A stretch of 64,000 nt of DNA from Pseudomonas sp. GD03944 (GCF_029839275.1 NZ_JAOCAH010000003.1:310001-374000); one strand, 5' to 3'; shown: positions 20,640-32,370, counted from the stretch's first letter. Notes: a model not told the origin generated them from the letters alone. Made by a program: numbers and translations.

Positions 20640-20900
20640 ATGGAATGTCGCGCAGGTTGCGGCGCCTGTTGTGTTGCCCCATCCATCAGTTCACCCATTC
20701 CAGGCATGCCGGACGGCAAGCCGGCGGGGGTGCGCTGCATCCATCTTTCCCTCGCCAATCTGTGCGGCCTGTTCGGGCTGCCGGAGCGCCCGGCGGTGTG
20801 CTCGGCGTTCTCGGCGGACCCCGAGTTGTGCGGCGACAGCCGCGAGCAGGCGATTCGCATGATCGACTGGCTGGAACAAACGACCGCTCACGCTATCTGA
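20640..20900 (+). CDS. YkgJ-family cysteine-cluster protein
   Basis: This 86-residue protein has an N-terminal CRAGCGACC cluster and further cysteines in VRCIHLS, NLCGLFG, VCSAF and LCGDSRE. This is the UPF0153/YkgJ pattern thought to bind zinc or an Fe-S cluster. No signal peptide or known catalysis is present. It lies 61 bp after the histidine kinase and 31 bp before the START-domain gene, and may be co-transcribed with the latter. Confidence 0.88.
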   Translation: MECRAGCGACCVAPSISSPIPGMPDGKPAGVRCIHLSLANLCGLFGLPERPAVCSAFSADPELCGDSREQAIRMIDWLEQTTAHAI

Positions 20901-20931
20901 ATGTCTGTGCTCGACAGTGAAGGAAAGCGCG

Positions 20932-21540
20932 ATGAGTGGATTGAAAGTCTCCCTGTTGGCGGGTTGCTGTGCCTGGTTGGCATTGAGTTCGGCGCAGGCT
21001 GCGGAGTGGCGCTTGGTCAAGGACGAGGCGGGGATCAAGGTCTACCTCAGTGAGGTGGAAGGTTCGAAATACCAGGCCTATCGCGGTGTCGCCCTGATAA
21101 AGGCCGACATGGCCAGCCTGCTGGCCCAGCAGGAAGACGTCAGCGGCTCCTGTGCCTGGATCCACGAATGCAAGGAGCAGAAGCTGCTCAAGCGCGAGGG
21201 TGACACGAGCTGGACCTACAGCCGTTTCAACACGCCGTGGCCGGTAACGCCGCGTGATTCCGTGCTGCAAGTGACCACCGAGCGTGGTGCTGATGGCAGC
21301 GTCAAGCGGGTGCTGCATGGGGTGGCCGACTATGTGCCGGAAGAGAAGGGCTACGTGCGGGTGAGCAAGGTCGAAGGGCACTGGACCATGACCCCCAAGG
21401 CGGGCGGAGAGGTCGAGGTGGTCTACGAGGTGCACACCGAGCCGGGTGGCAGCGTGCCGTCCTGGTTGGCCAACAACTTCGTGGTCGATGCGCCGTTCAA
21501 TACGCTGGACGCGCTGCGCAAGCGTGTCGAGAAACCCTGA
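20932..21540 (+). CDS. Exported START-domain protein
   Basis: This is a 202-residue protein with a signal peptide (cleavage after SSAQA) and a START/SRPBCC fold, a hydrophobic ligand pocket seen in lipid-transfer proteins. Family-like segments are AEWRLVKDEAGIKVYLSEVEG, YSRFNTPWPVTPRDSV and VVYEVHTEPGG. It is expected in the periplasm. The ligand is unknown. The start at 20932 has AAGGAAAG upstream. It ends at a bidirectional terminator shared with gltA; a START gene beside gltA is, from memory, also seen in P. aeruginosa. Confidence 0.88.
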   Translation: MSGLKVSLLAGCCAWLALSSAQAAEWRLVKDEAGIKVYLSEVEGSKYQAYRGVALIKADMASLLAQQEDVSGSCAWIHECKEQKLLKREGDTSWTYSRFNTPWPVTPRDSVLQVTTERGADGSVKRVLHGVADYVPEEKGYVRVSKVEGHWTMTPKAGGEVEVVYEVHTEPGGSVPSWLANNFVVDAPFNTLDALRKRVEKP

Positions 21541-21546
21541 TCCAAT

Positions 21547-21575
21547 AAAAAAGGCTGCCAGAGGCAGCCTTTTTT
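21547..21575. terminator. Bidirectional terminator between START gene and gltA
   Basis: AAGGCTGCC/GGCAGCCTT form a 9-bp stem with loop AGA, flanked by an A-run on the left and a T-run on the right. It can end both converging transcripts. Confidence 0.92.
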
Positions 21576-21593
21576 CACATCGCGAGTACCGAA

Positions 21594-22871
21594 TTACTTG
21601 TTCGGCAGGTCGCGTTGCGGTTCGCCGGTGTACAGCTGGCGCGGACGGCCGATCTTGTACGGGCTGGAGAGCATTTCTTTCCAGTGCGAGATCCAGCCGA
21701 CGGTACGTGCCAGGGCGAAGATCACGGTGAACATGCTGGTCGGAATGCCGATCGCCTTCAGGATGATGCCCGAGTAGAAGTCGACGTTCGGGTACAGGTT
21801 GCGTTCCTTGAAGTACGGATCGGTCAGGGCGATTTCTTCCAGGCGCATGGCCAGTTCCAGCTGCGGGTCGTTGGTGATGCCCAGTTCCTTCAACACTTCG
21901 TCGCAGGTCTGCTTCATCACGGTGGCGCGCGGGTCGCGGTTCTTGTACACGCGGTGACCGAAGCCCATCAGCTTGAACGGGTCGTCCTTGTCCTTGGCCT
22001 TGGCGATGAACTTGTCGATGTTCGACACGTCACCGATCTCGTCCAGCATGCTCAGCACGGCTTCGTTGGCACCGCCGTGCGCCGGGCCCCACAGCGCGGC
22101 GATACCGGCTGCGATACAGGCAAACGGATTGGCACCGGACGAACCGGCCAGGCGGACGGTGGAGGTCGATGCGTTCTGCTCGTGGTCGGCATGGAGGATG
22201 AAGATCTTGTCCATGGCCTTGGCCAGCACCGGGCTGATCGGTTTGATCTCGCACGGGGTGTTGAACATCATGTGCAGGAAGTTTTCCGCGTAGGTCAGGT
22301 CGTTACGCGGGTACATCATGGGCTCGCCCTTGGAGTACTTGTACACCATGGCAGCGATGGTCGGCATCTTGGCGACCAGGCGCATCGCGGAAATGTCGCG
22401 GTGCTGCGGGTTCTTGATGTCCAGGGAGTCGTGGTAGAAGGCGGAGAGGGCGCCGACCACGCCACACATGACGGCCATCGGGTGCGCGTCACGGCGGAAA
22501 CCGTTGAAGAAGGTCTTCAGCTGTTCATGAACCATGGTGTGGTTCTTGATGGTGCTGACGAACTTGGCTTTCTGCTCGGCATTCGGCAGTTCGCCGTTCA
22601 GCAGCAGGTAGCAGGTTTCCAGGTAATCGGATTTTTCTGCCAGCTGCTCGATGGGGTAGCCGCGGTGCAGAAGGATGCCCTTGTCGCCGTCGATATAGGT
22701 GATTTGCGATTCGCACGACGCCGTGGACATAAAGCCAGGATCAAAGGTGAAACGGCCCGTGGCGGTGAGGCCCCGTACGTCGATTACATCGGGACCAACG
22801 GTGCCGGATAAAACGGGCAGCTCGACGGGGGCTGCGCCCTCGATGATCAACTGCGCTTTTTTGTCAGCCAT
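21594..22871 (-). CDS. gltA: Citrate synthase (type II)
   Basis: This 425-residue enzyme condenses acetyl-CoA and oxaloacetate to citrate. It is the Gram-negative hexameric type, with catalytic segments [15 protein letters not shown] and [14 protein letters not shown] and the N-terminal domain associated with NADH inhibition in the family. The start at 22871 follows AGGAGG at a good distance and gives the conserved MADKKAQL N-terminus. It is divergent from sdhCDAB, as usual in pseudomonads and enterics. Confidence 0.97.
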   Translation of the reverse strand: MADKKAQLIIEGAAPVELPVLSGTVGPDVIDVRGLTATGRFTFDPGFMSTASCESQITYIDGDKGILLHRGYPIEQLAEKSDYLETCYLLLNGELPNAEQKAKFVSTIKNHTMVHEQLKTFFNGFRRDAHPMAVMCGVVGALSAFYHDSLDIKNPQHRDISAMRLVAKMPTIAAMVYKYSKGEPMMYPRNDLTYAENFLHMMFNTPCEIKPISPVLAKAMDKIFILHADHEQNASTSTVRLAGSSGANPFACIAAGIAALWGPAHGGANEAVLSMLDEIGDVSNIDKFIAKAKDKDDPFKLMGFGHRVYKNRDPRATVMKQTCDEVLKELGITNDPQLELAMRLEEIALTDPYFKERNLYPNVDFYSGIILKAIGIPTSMFTVIFALARTVGWISHWKEMLSSPYKIGRPRQLYTGEPQRDLPNK

Positions 22872-22930
22872 GTGTGGCCTCCTAGTTATGCTTGAAATCA
22901 TCAGTCAGCCCCCCACGCAGGGCCCGCACC

Positions 22931-22958
22931 ACTATAGTGAGATAAATCCGAAAGTCAA
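22931..22958 (-). promoter_or_regulatory. Sigma-70 promoter of gltA
   Basis: On the minus strand, TTGACT and TATAGT are separated by 16 bp. The predicted transcription start is about 50 bp before the gltA ATG. Together with the sdh promoter this accounts for the 362-bp gltA-sdhC spacer (22872-23233), in which no gene is seen. Confidence 0.8.
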
Positions 22959-23072
22959 TTTGCGAAAACCCAGGCGGCAGAAGGGTTTCAGGGCGGTTTT
23001 TCGTCAAAAAGGTGCGCTATTTACGTCATTTATAGGCGGCGTGCAATCCGCATTTAGGTAGGGGGCTTTGCG

Positions 23073-23101
23073 TTGTCATTAGTAACCTAACTGTCTATAC
23101 T
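23073..23101 (+). promoter_or_regulatory. Sigma-70 promoter of the sdh-suc operon
   Basis: TTGTCA and TATACT are separated by exactly 17 bp. The predicted start near 23108 leaves a leader of about 125 nt before the sdhC GTG, room for small-RNA control. PrrF repression of sdh is known in Pseudomonas; the pairing site was not located here. Confidence 0.8.
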
Positions 23102-23233
23102 CTGCGCCCGACCACCACGGGTCTTAGCCTGTCTTCTGGTGGTTGTCACTTCTTGGGTGATGGGTACCTGACCAGTGCACTTCCCGACAACTTTGCCCTG
23201 ATAGTTAGGGGCTCTCAGTGTGATAAAAAAGCC

Positions 23234-23608
23234 GTGAATAGCCAACGACCTGTAAACCTAGACCTTAGGACGATCAAACTCCCAGTCACCGCTTACACGT
23301 CCATTCTTCACCGTATTTCCGGTGTCATCCTCTTCGTCGGTATCGCCGTGCTGCTGTTCGGCCTCGACAAGTCGCTGACCTCCGAAGAGGGCTTTGCCCA
23401 GGTGAAGGAATGCCTGACCAGTCCGCTGGCCAAGTTCGTGATTTGGGGATTGTTGTCCGCTCTGCTGTACCACCTGGTGGCCGGTGTACGCCACTTGATC
23501 ATGGACATGGGCATCGGTGAGACGCTGGAAGGCGGCAAGCTGGGCTCGAAAATCGTAATCGTCGTGTCGGCGATCGTGATCGTGCTGCTGGGGGTGTGGG
23601 TATGGTAA
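23234..23608 (+). CDS. sdhC: Succinate dehydrogenase cytochrome b556 subunit
   Basis: This is a 124-residue membrane anchor of complex II with three helices. Family features are the ubiquinone-site segment SILHRISGVILF and the haem-ligand region YHLVAGVRHLIMD. I choose the GTG at 23234 because it gives the conserved MNSQRPVNLDL N-terminus and normal length. An in-frame ATG at 23153 would add 27 atypical residues. The Shine-Dalgarno before this GTG is poor, consistent with tight translational control. It overlaps sdhD by 7 bp. Confidence 0.94.
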   Translation: MNSQRPVNLDLRTIKLPVTAYTSILHRISGVILFVGIAVLLFGLDKSLTSEEGFAQVKECLTSPLAKFVIWGLLSALLYHLVAGVRHLIMDMGIGETLEGGKLGSKIVIVVSAIVIVLLGVWVW

Positions 23609-23970
23609 CTAATGTCACGAATTTCTCGCGTTCGGGCCTGTATGACTGGATGGCTCAACGCGTTTCTGCGGTCGTTCTCGCGGCTTACACGCTGTTCCTG
23701 CTGGGCTATGTGATCTGCAATCCGGGCATGGGCTACGCCGAATGGCACGGCCTGTTCTCGCATACCGCAATGCGCATTTTCAGCCTGTTGGCCCTGGTTG
23801 CACTGAGCGTGCACGCCTGGGTTGGCATGTGGACCATTTCCACCGACTACCTGACGCCGATGGCGCTGGGCAAGTGGGCGACTGGTGTGCGTTTCCTGTT
23901 CCAGGCCGTGTGCGGCATCGCCATGTTCGCGATGTTCGTCTGGGGCGTGCAGATTCTGTGGGGTTTCTGA
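23602..23970 (+). CDS. sdhD: Succinate dehydrogenase membrane anchor subunit
   Basis: SdhD of 122 residues has three transmembrane helices. It pairs with SdhC to hold haem b and the quinone site. The haem-ligand segment HAWVGMWTISTDY is present. The start at 23602 lies within the last codons of sdhC, implying translational coupling. The GTG at 23596 is an alternative that adds two residues. sdhA begins 3 bp after the stop. Confidence 0.94.
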   Translation: MVTNVTNFSRSGLYDWMAQRVSAVVLAAYTLFLLGYVICNPGMGYAEWHGLFSHTAMRIFSLLALVALSVHAWVGMWTISTDYLTPMALGKWATGVRFLFQAVCGIAMFAMFVWGVQILWGF

Positions 23971-23973
23971 TTC

Positions 23974-25746
23974 ATGGCTAGCATCCGTACTCTTTCCTAT
24001 GACGCCATCATCGTAGGTGGCGGTGGCGCCGGCATGCGTGCCGCGCTGCAACTGGCCCAGGGTGGTCACAAGACCGCTGTGGTCACCAAGGTCTTCCCGA
24101 CCCGTTCGCACACCGTATCCGCCCAGGGTGGCATCACCTGCGCCATCGCGTCGGCCGACCCGAACGACGATTGGCGCTGGCACATGTACGACACCGTCAA
24201 GGGGTCGGACTACATCGGTGACCAGGACGCGATCGAATACATGTGTTCGGTAGGTCCCGAGGCGGTATTCGAACTCGAGCACATGGGCCTGCCGTTCTCC
24301 CGTACCGAGCAGGGCCGCATCTACCAGCGTCCGTTCGGTGGCCAGTCCAAAGGTCCGGATAACCCGACTCAGGCCGCTCGTACCTGCGCCGCTGCCGACC
24401 GTACCGGTCATGCACTGCTGCACACCCTGTACCAGGCCAACCTGAAGGCTGGCACCTCGTTCCTCAACGAGTGGTACGCCGTTGACCTGGTGAAGAACCA
24501 GGACGGCGCCATCGTCGGTATCATCGCGATCTGCATCGAAACCGGCGAAACCGTCTACATCCGTTCCAAGGCCGTGGTTCTGGCCACTGGCGGTGCGGGC
24601 CGCATCTACGCCTCCACCACCAACGCCCTGATCAATACCGGCGACGGCGTGGGCATGGCCCTGCGTGCTGGCGTGCCGGTCCAGGACATCGAAATGTGGC
24701 AGTTCCACCCGACCGGTATCGCCGGTGCCGGTGTACTGGTTACCGAAGGCTGCCGCGGTGAGGGTGGTTACCTGATCAACGCCCACGGCGAGCGCTTCAT
24801 GGAGCGTTATGCGCCCAATGCCAAGGACCTCGCCGGTCGTGACGTGGTTGCCCGTTCCATGGTCAAGGAAGTGCTGGCCGGTAACGGTTGCGGCCCTGAC
24901 AAGGACCACGTACTGCTGAAGCTGGACCACCTGGGCGAGGAAGTGCTGCACAGCCGCCTGCCAGGTATCTGCGAGCTGTCCAAGACCTTCGCTCACGTCG
25001 ACCCGGTCGTCGCGCCCGTTCCGGTCATCCCGACCTGCCACTACATGATGGGCGGCGTTGCCACCAACATTCATGGCCAGGCCATCACCCAGGACGCCAA
25101 TGGCAACGACAAGATCATCGAAGGTCTGTTCGCTGTCGGTGAAGTGGCGTGCGTATCGGTACACGGTGCCAACCGTCTGGGCGGCAACTCGCTGCTCGAC
25201 CTGGTCGTGTTCGGCCGTGCCGCTGGTCTGCACCTGGAAAAAGCGCTGAAAGAAGGCGTGGAAGTCCGCGGTGCCAGCGAGACCGACATCGAGCAGTCGC
25301 TCAAGCGTCTGTCCGGCGTCAACGAGCGCAGCACTGGCGAAGACGTCGCACCGCTGCGTAAAGAGCTGCAGCAGTGCATGCAGAACTACTTCGGTGTATT
25401 CCGTACCGGCGAATACATGAAGAAAGGCATCAGCCAGCTGTCCGATCTGCGTGAGCGCATCGCCAACGTCAAGATCGCCGACAAGAGCCAGGCCTTCAAC
25501 ACCGCGCGTATCGAAGCGCTGGAGTTGCAGAACCTGCTGGAAGTCGCCGAAGCCACTGCCATTGCCGCCGATACCCGTACCGAGTCCCGCGGCGCCCATG
25601 CCCGTGAAGACTTCGAAGACCGTGACGACACCAACTGGTTGTGCCACAGCCTGTACTTCCCGGGTGAGAAGCGCGTTGCCAAGCGCGACGTCAACTTCTC
25701 GCCGAAGACGGTTCCGGCGTTTGAACCCAAAGTTCGTACTTATTAA
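23974..25746 (+). CDS. sdhA: Succinate dehydrogenase flavoprotein subunit
   Basis: This is a 590-residue catalytic subunit that oxidises succinate to fumarate. The FAD-binding [14 protein letters not shown] comes first. FAD is covalently attached to the His in [10 protein letters not shown]. Active-site segments include [20 protein letters not shown] and GRDVVARSM. Length and order match bacterial SdhA. It lies 3 bp after sdhD and 11 bp before the sdhB start, in one operon. Confidence 0.98.
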   Translation: MASIRTLSYDAIIVGGGGAGMRAALQLAQGGHKTAVVTKVFPTRSHTVSAQGGITCAIASADPNDDWRWHMYDTVKGSDYIGDQDAIEYMCSVGPEAVFELEHMGLPFSRTEQGRIYQRPFGGQSKGPDNPTQAARTCAAADRTGHALLHTLYQANLKAGTSFLNEWYAVDLVKNQDGAIVGIIAICIETGETVYIRSKAVVLATGGAGRIYASTTNALINTGDGVGMALRAGVPVQDIEMWQFHPTGIAGAGVLVTEGCRGEGGYLINAHGERFMERYAPNAKDLAGRDVVARSMVKEVLAGNGCGPDKDHVLLKLDHLGEEVLHSRLPGICELSKTFAHVDPVVAPVPVIPTCHYMMGGVATNIHGQAITQDANGNDKIIEGLFAVGEVACVSVHGANRLGGNSLLDLVVFGRAAGLHLEKALKEGVEVRGASETDIEQSLKRLSGVNERSTGEDVAPLRKELQQCMQNYFGVFRTGEYMKKGISQLSDLRERIANVKIADKSQAFNTARIEALELQNLLEVAEATAIAADTRTESRGAHAREDFEDRDDTNWLCHSLYFPGEKRVAKRDVNFSPKTVPAFEPKVRTY

Positions 25747-25757
25747 GGGTGGCTACC

Positions 25758-26477
25758 ATGTCTCTCGGTAAAAGCTTGAAAGTCAGCGTTTATCGCTACA
25801 ACCCTGAAGTGGACAAAGCGCCCTTCATGCAGGACTTCGACATCCAGATCGATGGCAAGGACCTGATGGTGCTCGACGTACTGGCCCTGATCAAGGAACA
25901 GGACGAAGGTTTCTCCTACCGTCGCTCCTGCCGTGAAGGCGTCTGCGGTTCCGACGGCATGAACATCAGCGGCAAGAACGGCCTGGCCTGCATCACGCCG
26001 ATCTCCACCGTGGTCAAAGGCAATACGCTGGTGATTCGCCCGCTGCCAGGCCTGCCGGTCATTCGTGACCTGGTCGTCGACATGAGCATCTTCTACAAGC
26101 AATACGAGAAGGTGCAGCCGTTCCTGCAGAACGACACGCCGTCGCCGGCGATCGAGCGTCTGCAGTCGCCGGAAGAGCGCGAGAAGCTGGATGGCCTGTA
26201 CGAGTGCATCCTGTGTGCCTGCTGCTCGACCAGCTGCCCGTCTTTCTGGTGGAATCCCGACAAGTTCCTCGGTCCTGCTGCACTGCTGCAAGCCTACCGT
26301 TTCCTGGCTGACAGCCGTGACACCAAGACCGCCGAGCGTCTGGCTTCGCTGGATGATCCGTTCAGTGTGTTCCGCTGCCGCGGCATCATGAACTGCGTGA
26401 ACGTTTGCCCGAAAGGTCTCAATCCGACCAAGGCAATCGGCCATGTACGTAACATGTTGTTGCAGAGCGGTACCTGA
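25758..26477 (+). CDS. sdhB: Succinate dehydrogenase iron-sulfur subunit
   Basis: SdhB of 239 residues carries the electron wire from FAD to quinone. The [2Fe-2S] ligands lie in CREGVCGSDG and GKNGLAC, the [4Fe-4S] ligands in CILCACCSTSCPS, and the [3Fe-4S] ligands in CRGIMNCVNVCPKG. The start at ATG 25758 is preferred. A GTG three codons earlier (25749) is possible, and GGGTGG is the likely Shine-Dalgarno. It is followed by a 254-bp gap with two stem-loops before sucA. Confidence 0.97.
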   Translation: MSLGKSLKVSVYRYNPEVDKAPFMQDFDIQIDGKDLMVLDVLALIKEQDEGFSYRRSCREGVCGSDGMNISGKNGLACITPISTVVKGNTLVIRPLPGLPVIRDLVVDMSIFYKQYEKVQPFLQNDTPSPAIERLQSPEEREKLDGLYECILCACCSTSCPSFWWNPDKFLGPAALLQAYRFLADSRDTKTAERLASLDDPFSVFRCRGIMNCVNVCPKGLNPTKAIGHVRNMLLQSGT

Positions 26478-26509
26478 TCCGCGTTTGTTGCTAGACCTGT
26501 AACACCTGC

Positions 26510-26535
26510 GGTACCGGCTTCAACTCCGGTACCGT
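26510..26535 (+). other. Stem-loop between sdhB and sucA (first)
   Basis: CGGTACCGG/CCGGTACCG is a perfect 9-bp stem with an 8-nt loop, followed by TAGTTAAAAA rather than a U-tract. It looks like an mRNA processing or stability hairpin, or a leaky terminator. Confidence 0.6.
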
Positions 26536-26652
26536 AGTTAAAAAGCCAGGACCGCAGCCCACAAAGCCGTGGTTCTTATTCGAAAAATATGACGACCAGC
26601 AGGGGCATCCGGGCTGGTACCCGGACTATCTGCGGGATCCGTGGTGGCTTGA

Positions 26653-26678
26653 CCGAAGTCGCTGCTTGAAGACTTCGG
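26653..26678 (+). other. Stem-loop between sdhB and sucA (second)
   Basis: CCGAAGTC/GACTTCGG form an 8-bp stem around a 10-nt loop, 53 bp before the sucA start. No U-tract follows. Confidence 0.45.
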
Positions 26679-26731
26679 AAGCTTGCGCGGTTTCTACGCC
26701 GGTGGTGTCCCCTTACCGAGGGTGACCAAGC

Positions 26732-29560
26732 ATGCAAGAAAGCGTGATGCAGCGCATGTGGGACAGTGCCCACCTATCTGGTGGTAACGCTGCCTATGTG
26801 GAAGAGCTCTATGAGCTCTACCTGCACGATCCCAACGCTGTGCCAGAAGAGTGGCGCACTTACTTCCAGAAGTTGCCGGCCGGTAGTGCCGCCACTGACG
26901 TATCGCATTCGACGATTCGCGATCATTTCGTTCTCCTCGCCAAAAACCAGCGTCGCGCCCAACCGGTGTCCGCCGGCAGTGTGAGCAGTGAGCACGAGAA
27001 GAAGCAGGTCGAGGTTCTGCGTCTGATTCAGGCTTATCGCATGCGTGGCCATCAGGCGGCCCAGCTCGATCCGCTTGGCCTGTGGCAGCGTCCTGTGCCT
27101 GCTGATCTGTCGATCAACCACTATGGTCTGACCGACGCCGATCTGGACACCACCTTCCGCACCGGTGGCCTGTACATTGGCAAAGAAGAAGCTACTTTGC
27201 GGGAAATCCGCGACGCTTTGTATCAGACATATTGCCGCACCATTGGCGCCGAGTTCACCCACATCGTCGATTCCGAGCAGCGCAACTGGTTCAGTCAGCG
27301 CCTCGAAAGCGTGCGTGGTCGTCCGGAATTCTCCGCCGAGGTGCAGAGCCACCTGCTCGAGCGCCTGACCGCTGCCGAAGGCCTGGAAAAATACCTGGGC
27401 ACCAAGTACCCGGGCACCAAGCGTTTCGGTCTGGAAGGCGGCGAAAGCCTGATCCCGCTGCTTGACGAAGTCATCCAGCGCTCCGGCGGCTACGGCACCA
27501 AGGAAGTCGTCATCGGCATGGCCCACCGTGGCCGTCTGAACGTGCTGGTCAACACCTTCGGCAAGAACCCGCGCGACCTGTTCGACGAGTTCGAAGGCAA
27601 GAAGACCGAAGGCCTGTCGTCCGGTGACGTGAAATACCACCAGGGCTTCTCGTCCAACGTGATGACCCCGGGCGGCGAAGTGCACCTGGCCATGGCGTTC
27701 AACCCGTCTCACCTGGAAATCGTTTCCCCGGTGGTCGAGGGTTCCGTCCGTGCCCGTCAGGACCGTCGTGGCGATGTGTCCGGCGACAAGGTCCTGCCTG
27801 TTTCCCTGCACGGTGACGCTGCGTTCGCCGGTCAGGGCGTGGTCATGGAAACCTTCCAGATGTCGCAGACCCGTGGCTTCAAGACGGGCGGCACCATCCA
27901 CATCGTGATCAATAACCAGGTCGGTTTCACCATCAGCAACCCGCTGGATGCCCGTTCCACCGAGTACGCCACCGACGTCGCCAAGATGATCCAGGCGCCG
28001 ATCCTGCACGTGAACGGTGATGACCCGGAAGCGGTGCTGTTCGTGACCCAACTGGCTGTCGATTACCGCATGCAGTACAAGCGTGACGTGGTCATCGACC
28101 TGGTCTGCTACCGCCGCCGCGGCCACAACGAGGCCGACGAGCCGAACGGTACCCAGCCGCTGATGTACCAGCAGATCACCAAGCAGCGCACCACCCGCGA
28201 GCTGTACGCGGATGCGCTGACCGGTTCCGCGCGTCAGAGCACCGACGACGTGCAGACCAAGATCGACGAGTACCGCACCGCGCTGGACAACGGTCAGCAC
28301 GTGGTCAAGAGCCTGGTCAAGGAGCCGAACAAAGAACTGTTCGTCGACTGGCGTCCGTACCTGGGCCACACCTGGACCGCGCGTCACGACACCCGCTTCG
28401 ACCTGAAGACCCTGCAGGACCTGTCCAGCAAACTGCTGGAAATCCCGGAAGGCTTCGTGGTTCAGCGTCAGGTCTCGAAGATCCTCGAAGACCGTCAGAA
28501 GATGGGCGCCGGCGGCTTGCCGATCAACTGGGGTTATGCCGAAACCATGGCGTACGCAACCCTGCTGGTCGAAGGCCATCCGATCCGCATGACCGGTCAG
28601 GACATCGGCCGTGGCACCTTCTCGCACCGTCACGCGGTGCTGCACAACCAGAAGGACGCCGCGACCTACGTTCCGCTGAAGAACCTGTACGACGGTCAGC
28701 CGAAGTTCGAACTGTACGACTCCTTCCTGTCGGAAGAAGCCGTGCTGGCCTTCGAATACGGTTATGCCACCACCACGCCGAACGCGCTGGTGATCTGGGA
28801 AGCCCAGTTCGGCGACTTCGCCAACGGTGCCCAGGTGGTGTTCGACCAGTTCATCTCCAGTGGCGAGCACAAGTGGGGCCGCCTGTGCGGTCTGACCATG
28901 CTGCTGCCGCACGGTTACGAAGGGCAGGGGCCTGAGCACAGCTCGGCGCGTCTGGAGCGTTACCTGCAGCTGTGCGCCGAGCACAACATGCAAGTGGCGG
29001 TGCCGACCACGCCGGCCCAGATCTACCACCTGCTGCGTCGCCAGGTCATTCGCCCGCTGCGCAAGCCGTTGGTCGTATTGACGCCGAAGTCGCTGCTGCG
29101 CCACAAATTGGCCATCTCGACCCTGGAAGATCTGGCCGAAGGTTCGTTCCAGACCGTCATCCCCGAGATCGACGCGATCGATCCGAAGAAGGTGGAGCGT
29201 CTGGTGCTGTGCAGCGGCAAGGTCTACTACGACCTGCTGGAGAAGCGTCGTGCCGAAGGCCGCGAAGATATCGCCATCGTGCGTATCGAGCAGCTGTACC
29301 CGTTCCCCGAGGACGATCTGGCAGAAGCGCTGGCCCCGTACAAGAACCTCAAGCACGTCGTCTGGTGTCAGGAAGAGCCGATGAACCAAGGTGCCTGGTA
29401 TTGCAGCCAGCATCACATGCGTCGCGTCATCACTGCGCACAAGAAGACCCTGTTCCTCGAGTACGCCGGCCGCGATGCCTCTGCTGCTCCCGCTTGCGGT
29501 TATGCATCGATGCACGCCGAACAGCAGGAAAAACTGCTGCAAGACGCCTTTACTGTTTAA
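26732..29560 (+). CDS. sucA: 2-oxoglutarate dehydrogenase E1 component
   Basis: This 942-residue thiamine-diphosphate enzyme decarboxylates 2-oxoglutarate and passes the succinyl group to SucB lipoate. Its N-terminus (SAHLSGGNAAYVEELYELY) is the E2-contacting helix of the family. GMAHRGRLNVLVN, FNPSHLEIVSPVVEG, HGDAAFAGQGVV and the pyrimidine-domain GYATTTPNALVIWEAQFGDF are in order. GAGGGTGA precedes the ATG. It is probably transcribed from the sdh promoter, possibly supplemented by an internal one in the 254-bp leader. Confidence 0.98.
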   Translation: MQESVMQRMWDSAHLSGGNAAYVEELYELYLHDPNAVPEEWRTYFQKLPAGSAATDVSHSTIRDHFVLLAKNQRRAQPVSAGSVSSEHEKKQVEVLRLIQAYRMRGHQAAQLDPLGLWQRPVPADLSINHYGLTDADLDTTFRTGGLYIGKEEATLREIRDALYQTYCRTIGAEFTHIVDSEQRNWFSQRLESVRGRPEFSAEVQSHLLERLTAAEGLEKYLGTKYPGTKRFGLEGGESLIPLLDEVIQRSGGYGTKEVVIGMAHRGRLNVLVNTFGKNPRDLFDEFEGKKTEGLSSGDVKYHQGFSSNVMTPGGEVHLAMAFNPSHLEIVSPVVEGSVRARQDRRGDVSGDKVLPVSLHGDAAFAGQGVVMETFQMSQTRGFKTGGTIHIVINNQVGFTISNPLDARSTEYATDVAKMIQAPILHVNGDDPEAVLFVTQLAVDYRMQYKRDVVIDLVCYRRRGHNEADEPNGTQPLMYQQITKQRTTRELYADALTGSARQSTDDVQTKIDEYRTALDNGQHVVKSLVKEPNKELFVDWRPYLGHTWTARHDTRFDLKTLQDLSSKLLEIPEGFVVQRQVSKILEDRQKMGAGGLPINWGYAETMAYATLLVEGHPIRMTGQDIGRGTFSHRHAVLHNQKDAATYVPLKNLYDGQPKFELYDSFLSEEAVLAFEYGYATTTPNALVIWEAQFGDFANGAQVVFDQFISSGEHKWGRLCGLTMLLPHGYEGQGPEHSSARLERYLQLCAEHNMQVAVPTTPAQIYHLLRRQVIRPLRKPLVVLTPKSLLRHKLAISTLEDLAEGSFQTVIPEIDAIDPKKVERLVLCSGKVYYDLLEKRRAEGREDIAIVRIEQLYPFPEDDLAEALAPYKNLKHVVWCQEEPMNQGAWYCSQHHMRRVITAHKKTLFLEYAGRDASAAPACGYASMHAEQQEKLLQDAFTV

Positions 29561-29575
29561 CGCCTTCGCGCAAGG

Positions 29576-29595
29576 GGCGGCCGCTTGAGGCCGCC
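29576..29595 (+). other. Stem-loop between sucA and sucB
   Basis: GGCGGCC/GGCCGCC form a 7-bp GC stem with a 6-nt loop, 15 bp after the sucA stop. No U-tract follows. Confidence 0.5.
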
Positions 29596-29631
29596 TCCTA
29601 GAAGAAACCGAATTTTAAGGAACCCGACACA

Positions 29632-30861
29632 ATGGCTATCGAGATCAAAGCCCCTACTTTCCCGGAATCGGTTGCCGACGGCACCGTGGCCACCTGGCAC
29701 AAGAAGCCGGGCGATGCGGTCAAGCGTGATGAGCTGATCGTCGACATCGAAACCGACAAGGTAGTGATCGAAGTACTGGCCGAGGCCGACGGCGTCCTCG
29801 CTCAGATCATCAAGAACGAAGGCGACACCGTTCTGAGCAACGAACTGCTGGGCACCCTGGGCGAGGGCGGTGCTGCTGCGCCTGCGCCGGCTGCTGCCGC
29901 TGCTGCTCCGGCCGCCGCTGCACCTGCTGCTGCCCCGGCTGCTGGTGGCGACGAAGCCCTGCTGTCGCCGGCTGCGCGCAAGCTGGCTGAAGAAAACGGC
30001 ATCGACCCGAACAGCATTGCCGGCACCGGCAAGGGCGGTCGCGTGACCAAGGAAGACGTCGTCTCTGCCGTCGAAGCCAAGAAGAACGCCCCGGCTGCTC
30101 CGGCTGCCAAGGCCGCTGCTGCTCCGGCTGCAGCCGCTCCGGTCTTCGCCGCTGGCGACCGCACCGAGAAGCGCGTGCCGATGACCCGTCTGCGCGCCAA
30201 GATCGCCGAGCGTCTGGTCGAAGCCCAGTCCACCATGGCGATGCTGACCACCTTCAACGAAGTCGACATGACCGAAGTCATGGCCCTGCGTTCGAAGTAC
30301 AAGGACCTGTTCGAGAAGTCCCACAACGGCGTGCGCCTGGGCTTCATGTCCTTCTTCGTCAAGGCGGCCACCGAGGCGCTGAAGCGTTTCCCGGCTGTCA
30401 ACGCGTCGATCGACGGCAACGACATCGTGTACCACGGCTACTCCGACATCGGTGTTGCAGTGTCCAGCGACCGCGGTCTGGTGGTTCCGGTTCTGCGTAA
30501 TGCTGAACTGATGAGCCTGGCCGAAATCGAAAGCGGCATCGCCACCTTCGGCAAGAAAGCCAAAGACGGCAAACTGTCGATCGAGGAAATGACCGGCGGC
30601 ACCTTCACCATCACCAATGGTGGTACCTTCGGTTCGATGATGTCGACCCCGATCGTCAACCCGCCGCAGGCGGCGATCCTGGGTATGCACAACATCGTTC
30701 AGCGCCCGATGGCCATCAACGGCCAGGTCGTTATCCGCCCGATGATGTACCTGGCGCTGTCCTACGACCACCGCCTGATCGATGGCAAGGAAGCCGTAAG
30801 CTTCCTGGTGACCATCAAGAACCTGCTGGAAGACCCGGCTCGTCTGCTGCTGGAAATCTAA
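29632..30861 (+). CDS. sucB: Dihydrolipoyl succinyltransferase (E2 of 2-oxoglutarate dehydrogenase)
   Basis: This 409-residue core subunit has a single lipoyl domain with the lipoylated K43 ([12 protein letters not shown]). An Ala/Pro-rich flexible linker (about 82-105) leads to the E1/E3-binding domain (about 107-145, [15 protein letters not shown]). A second Ala/Pro linker precedes the catalytic domain, with the active-site motif [22 protein letters not shown] precedes the ATG. It is followed at once by a terminator-like hairpin before lpdG. Confidence 0.98.
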   Translation: MAIEIKAPTFPESVADGTVATWHKKPGDAVKRDELIVDIETDKVVIEVLAEADGVLAQIIKNEGDTVLSNELLGTLGEGGAAAPAPAAAAAAPAAAAPAAAPAAGGDEALLSPAARKLAEENGIDPNSIAGTGKGGRVTKEDVVSAVEAKKNAPAAPAAKAAAAPAAAAPVFAAGDRTEKRVPMTRLRAKIAERLVEAQSTMAMLTTFNEVDMTEVMALRSKYKDLFEKSHNGVRLGFMSFFVKAATEALKRFPAVNASIDGNDIVYHGYSDIGVAVSSDRGLVVPVLRNAELMSLAEIESGIATFGKKAKDGKLSIEEMTGGTFTITNGGTFGSMMSTPIVNPPQAAILGMHNIVQRPMAINGQVVIRPMMYLALSYDHRLIDGKEAVSFLVTIKNLLEDPARLLLEI

Positions 30862-32361
<1,500 letters not shown>

Positions 32362-32370
32362 GTAGTTGTA

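Noticed and set aside
18404..29542. Long antisense frames opposite the histidine kinase, sdhA and sucA
   Set aside because: Same cause. Products are compositionally biased, and the sense strand has complete, recognisable enzymes.
29870..30140. Alanine/proline low-complexity tract in sucB
   Set aside because: It is the normal flexible linker between lipoyl, binding and catalytic domains of E2 proteins.
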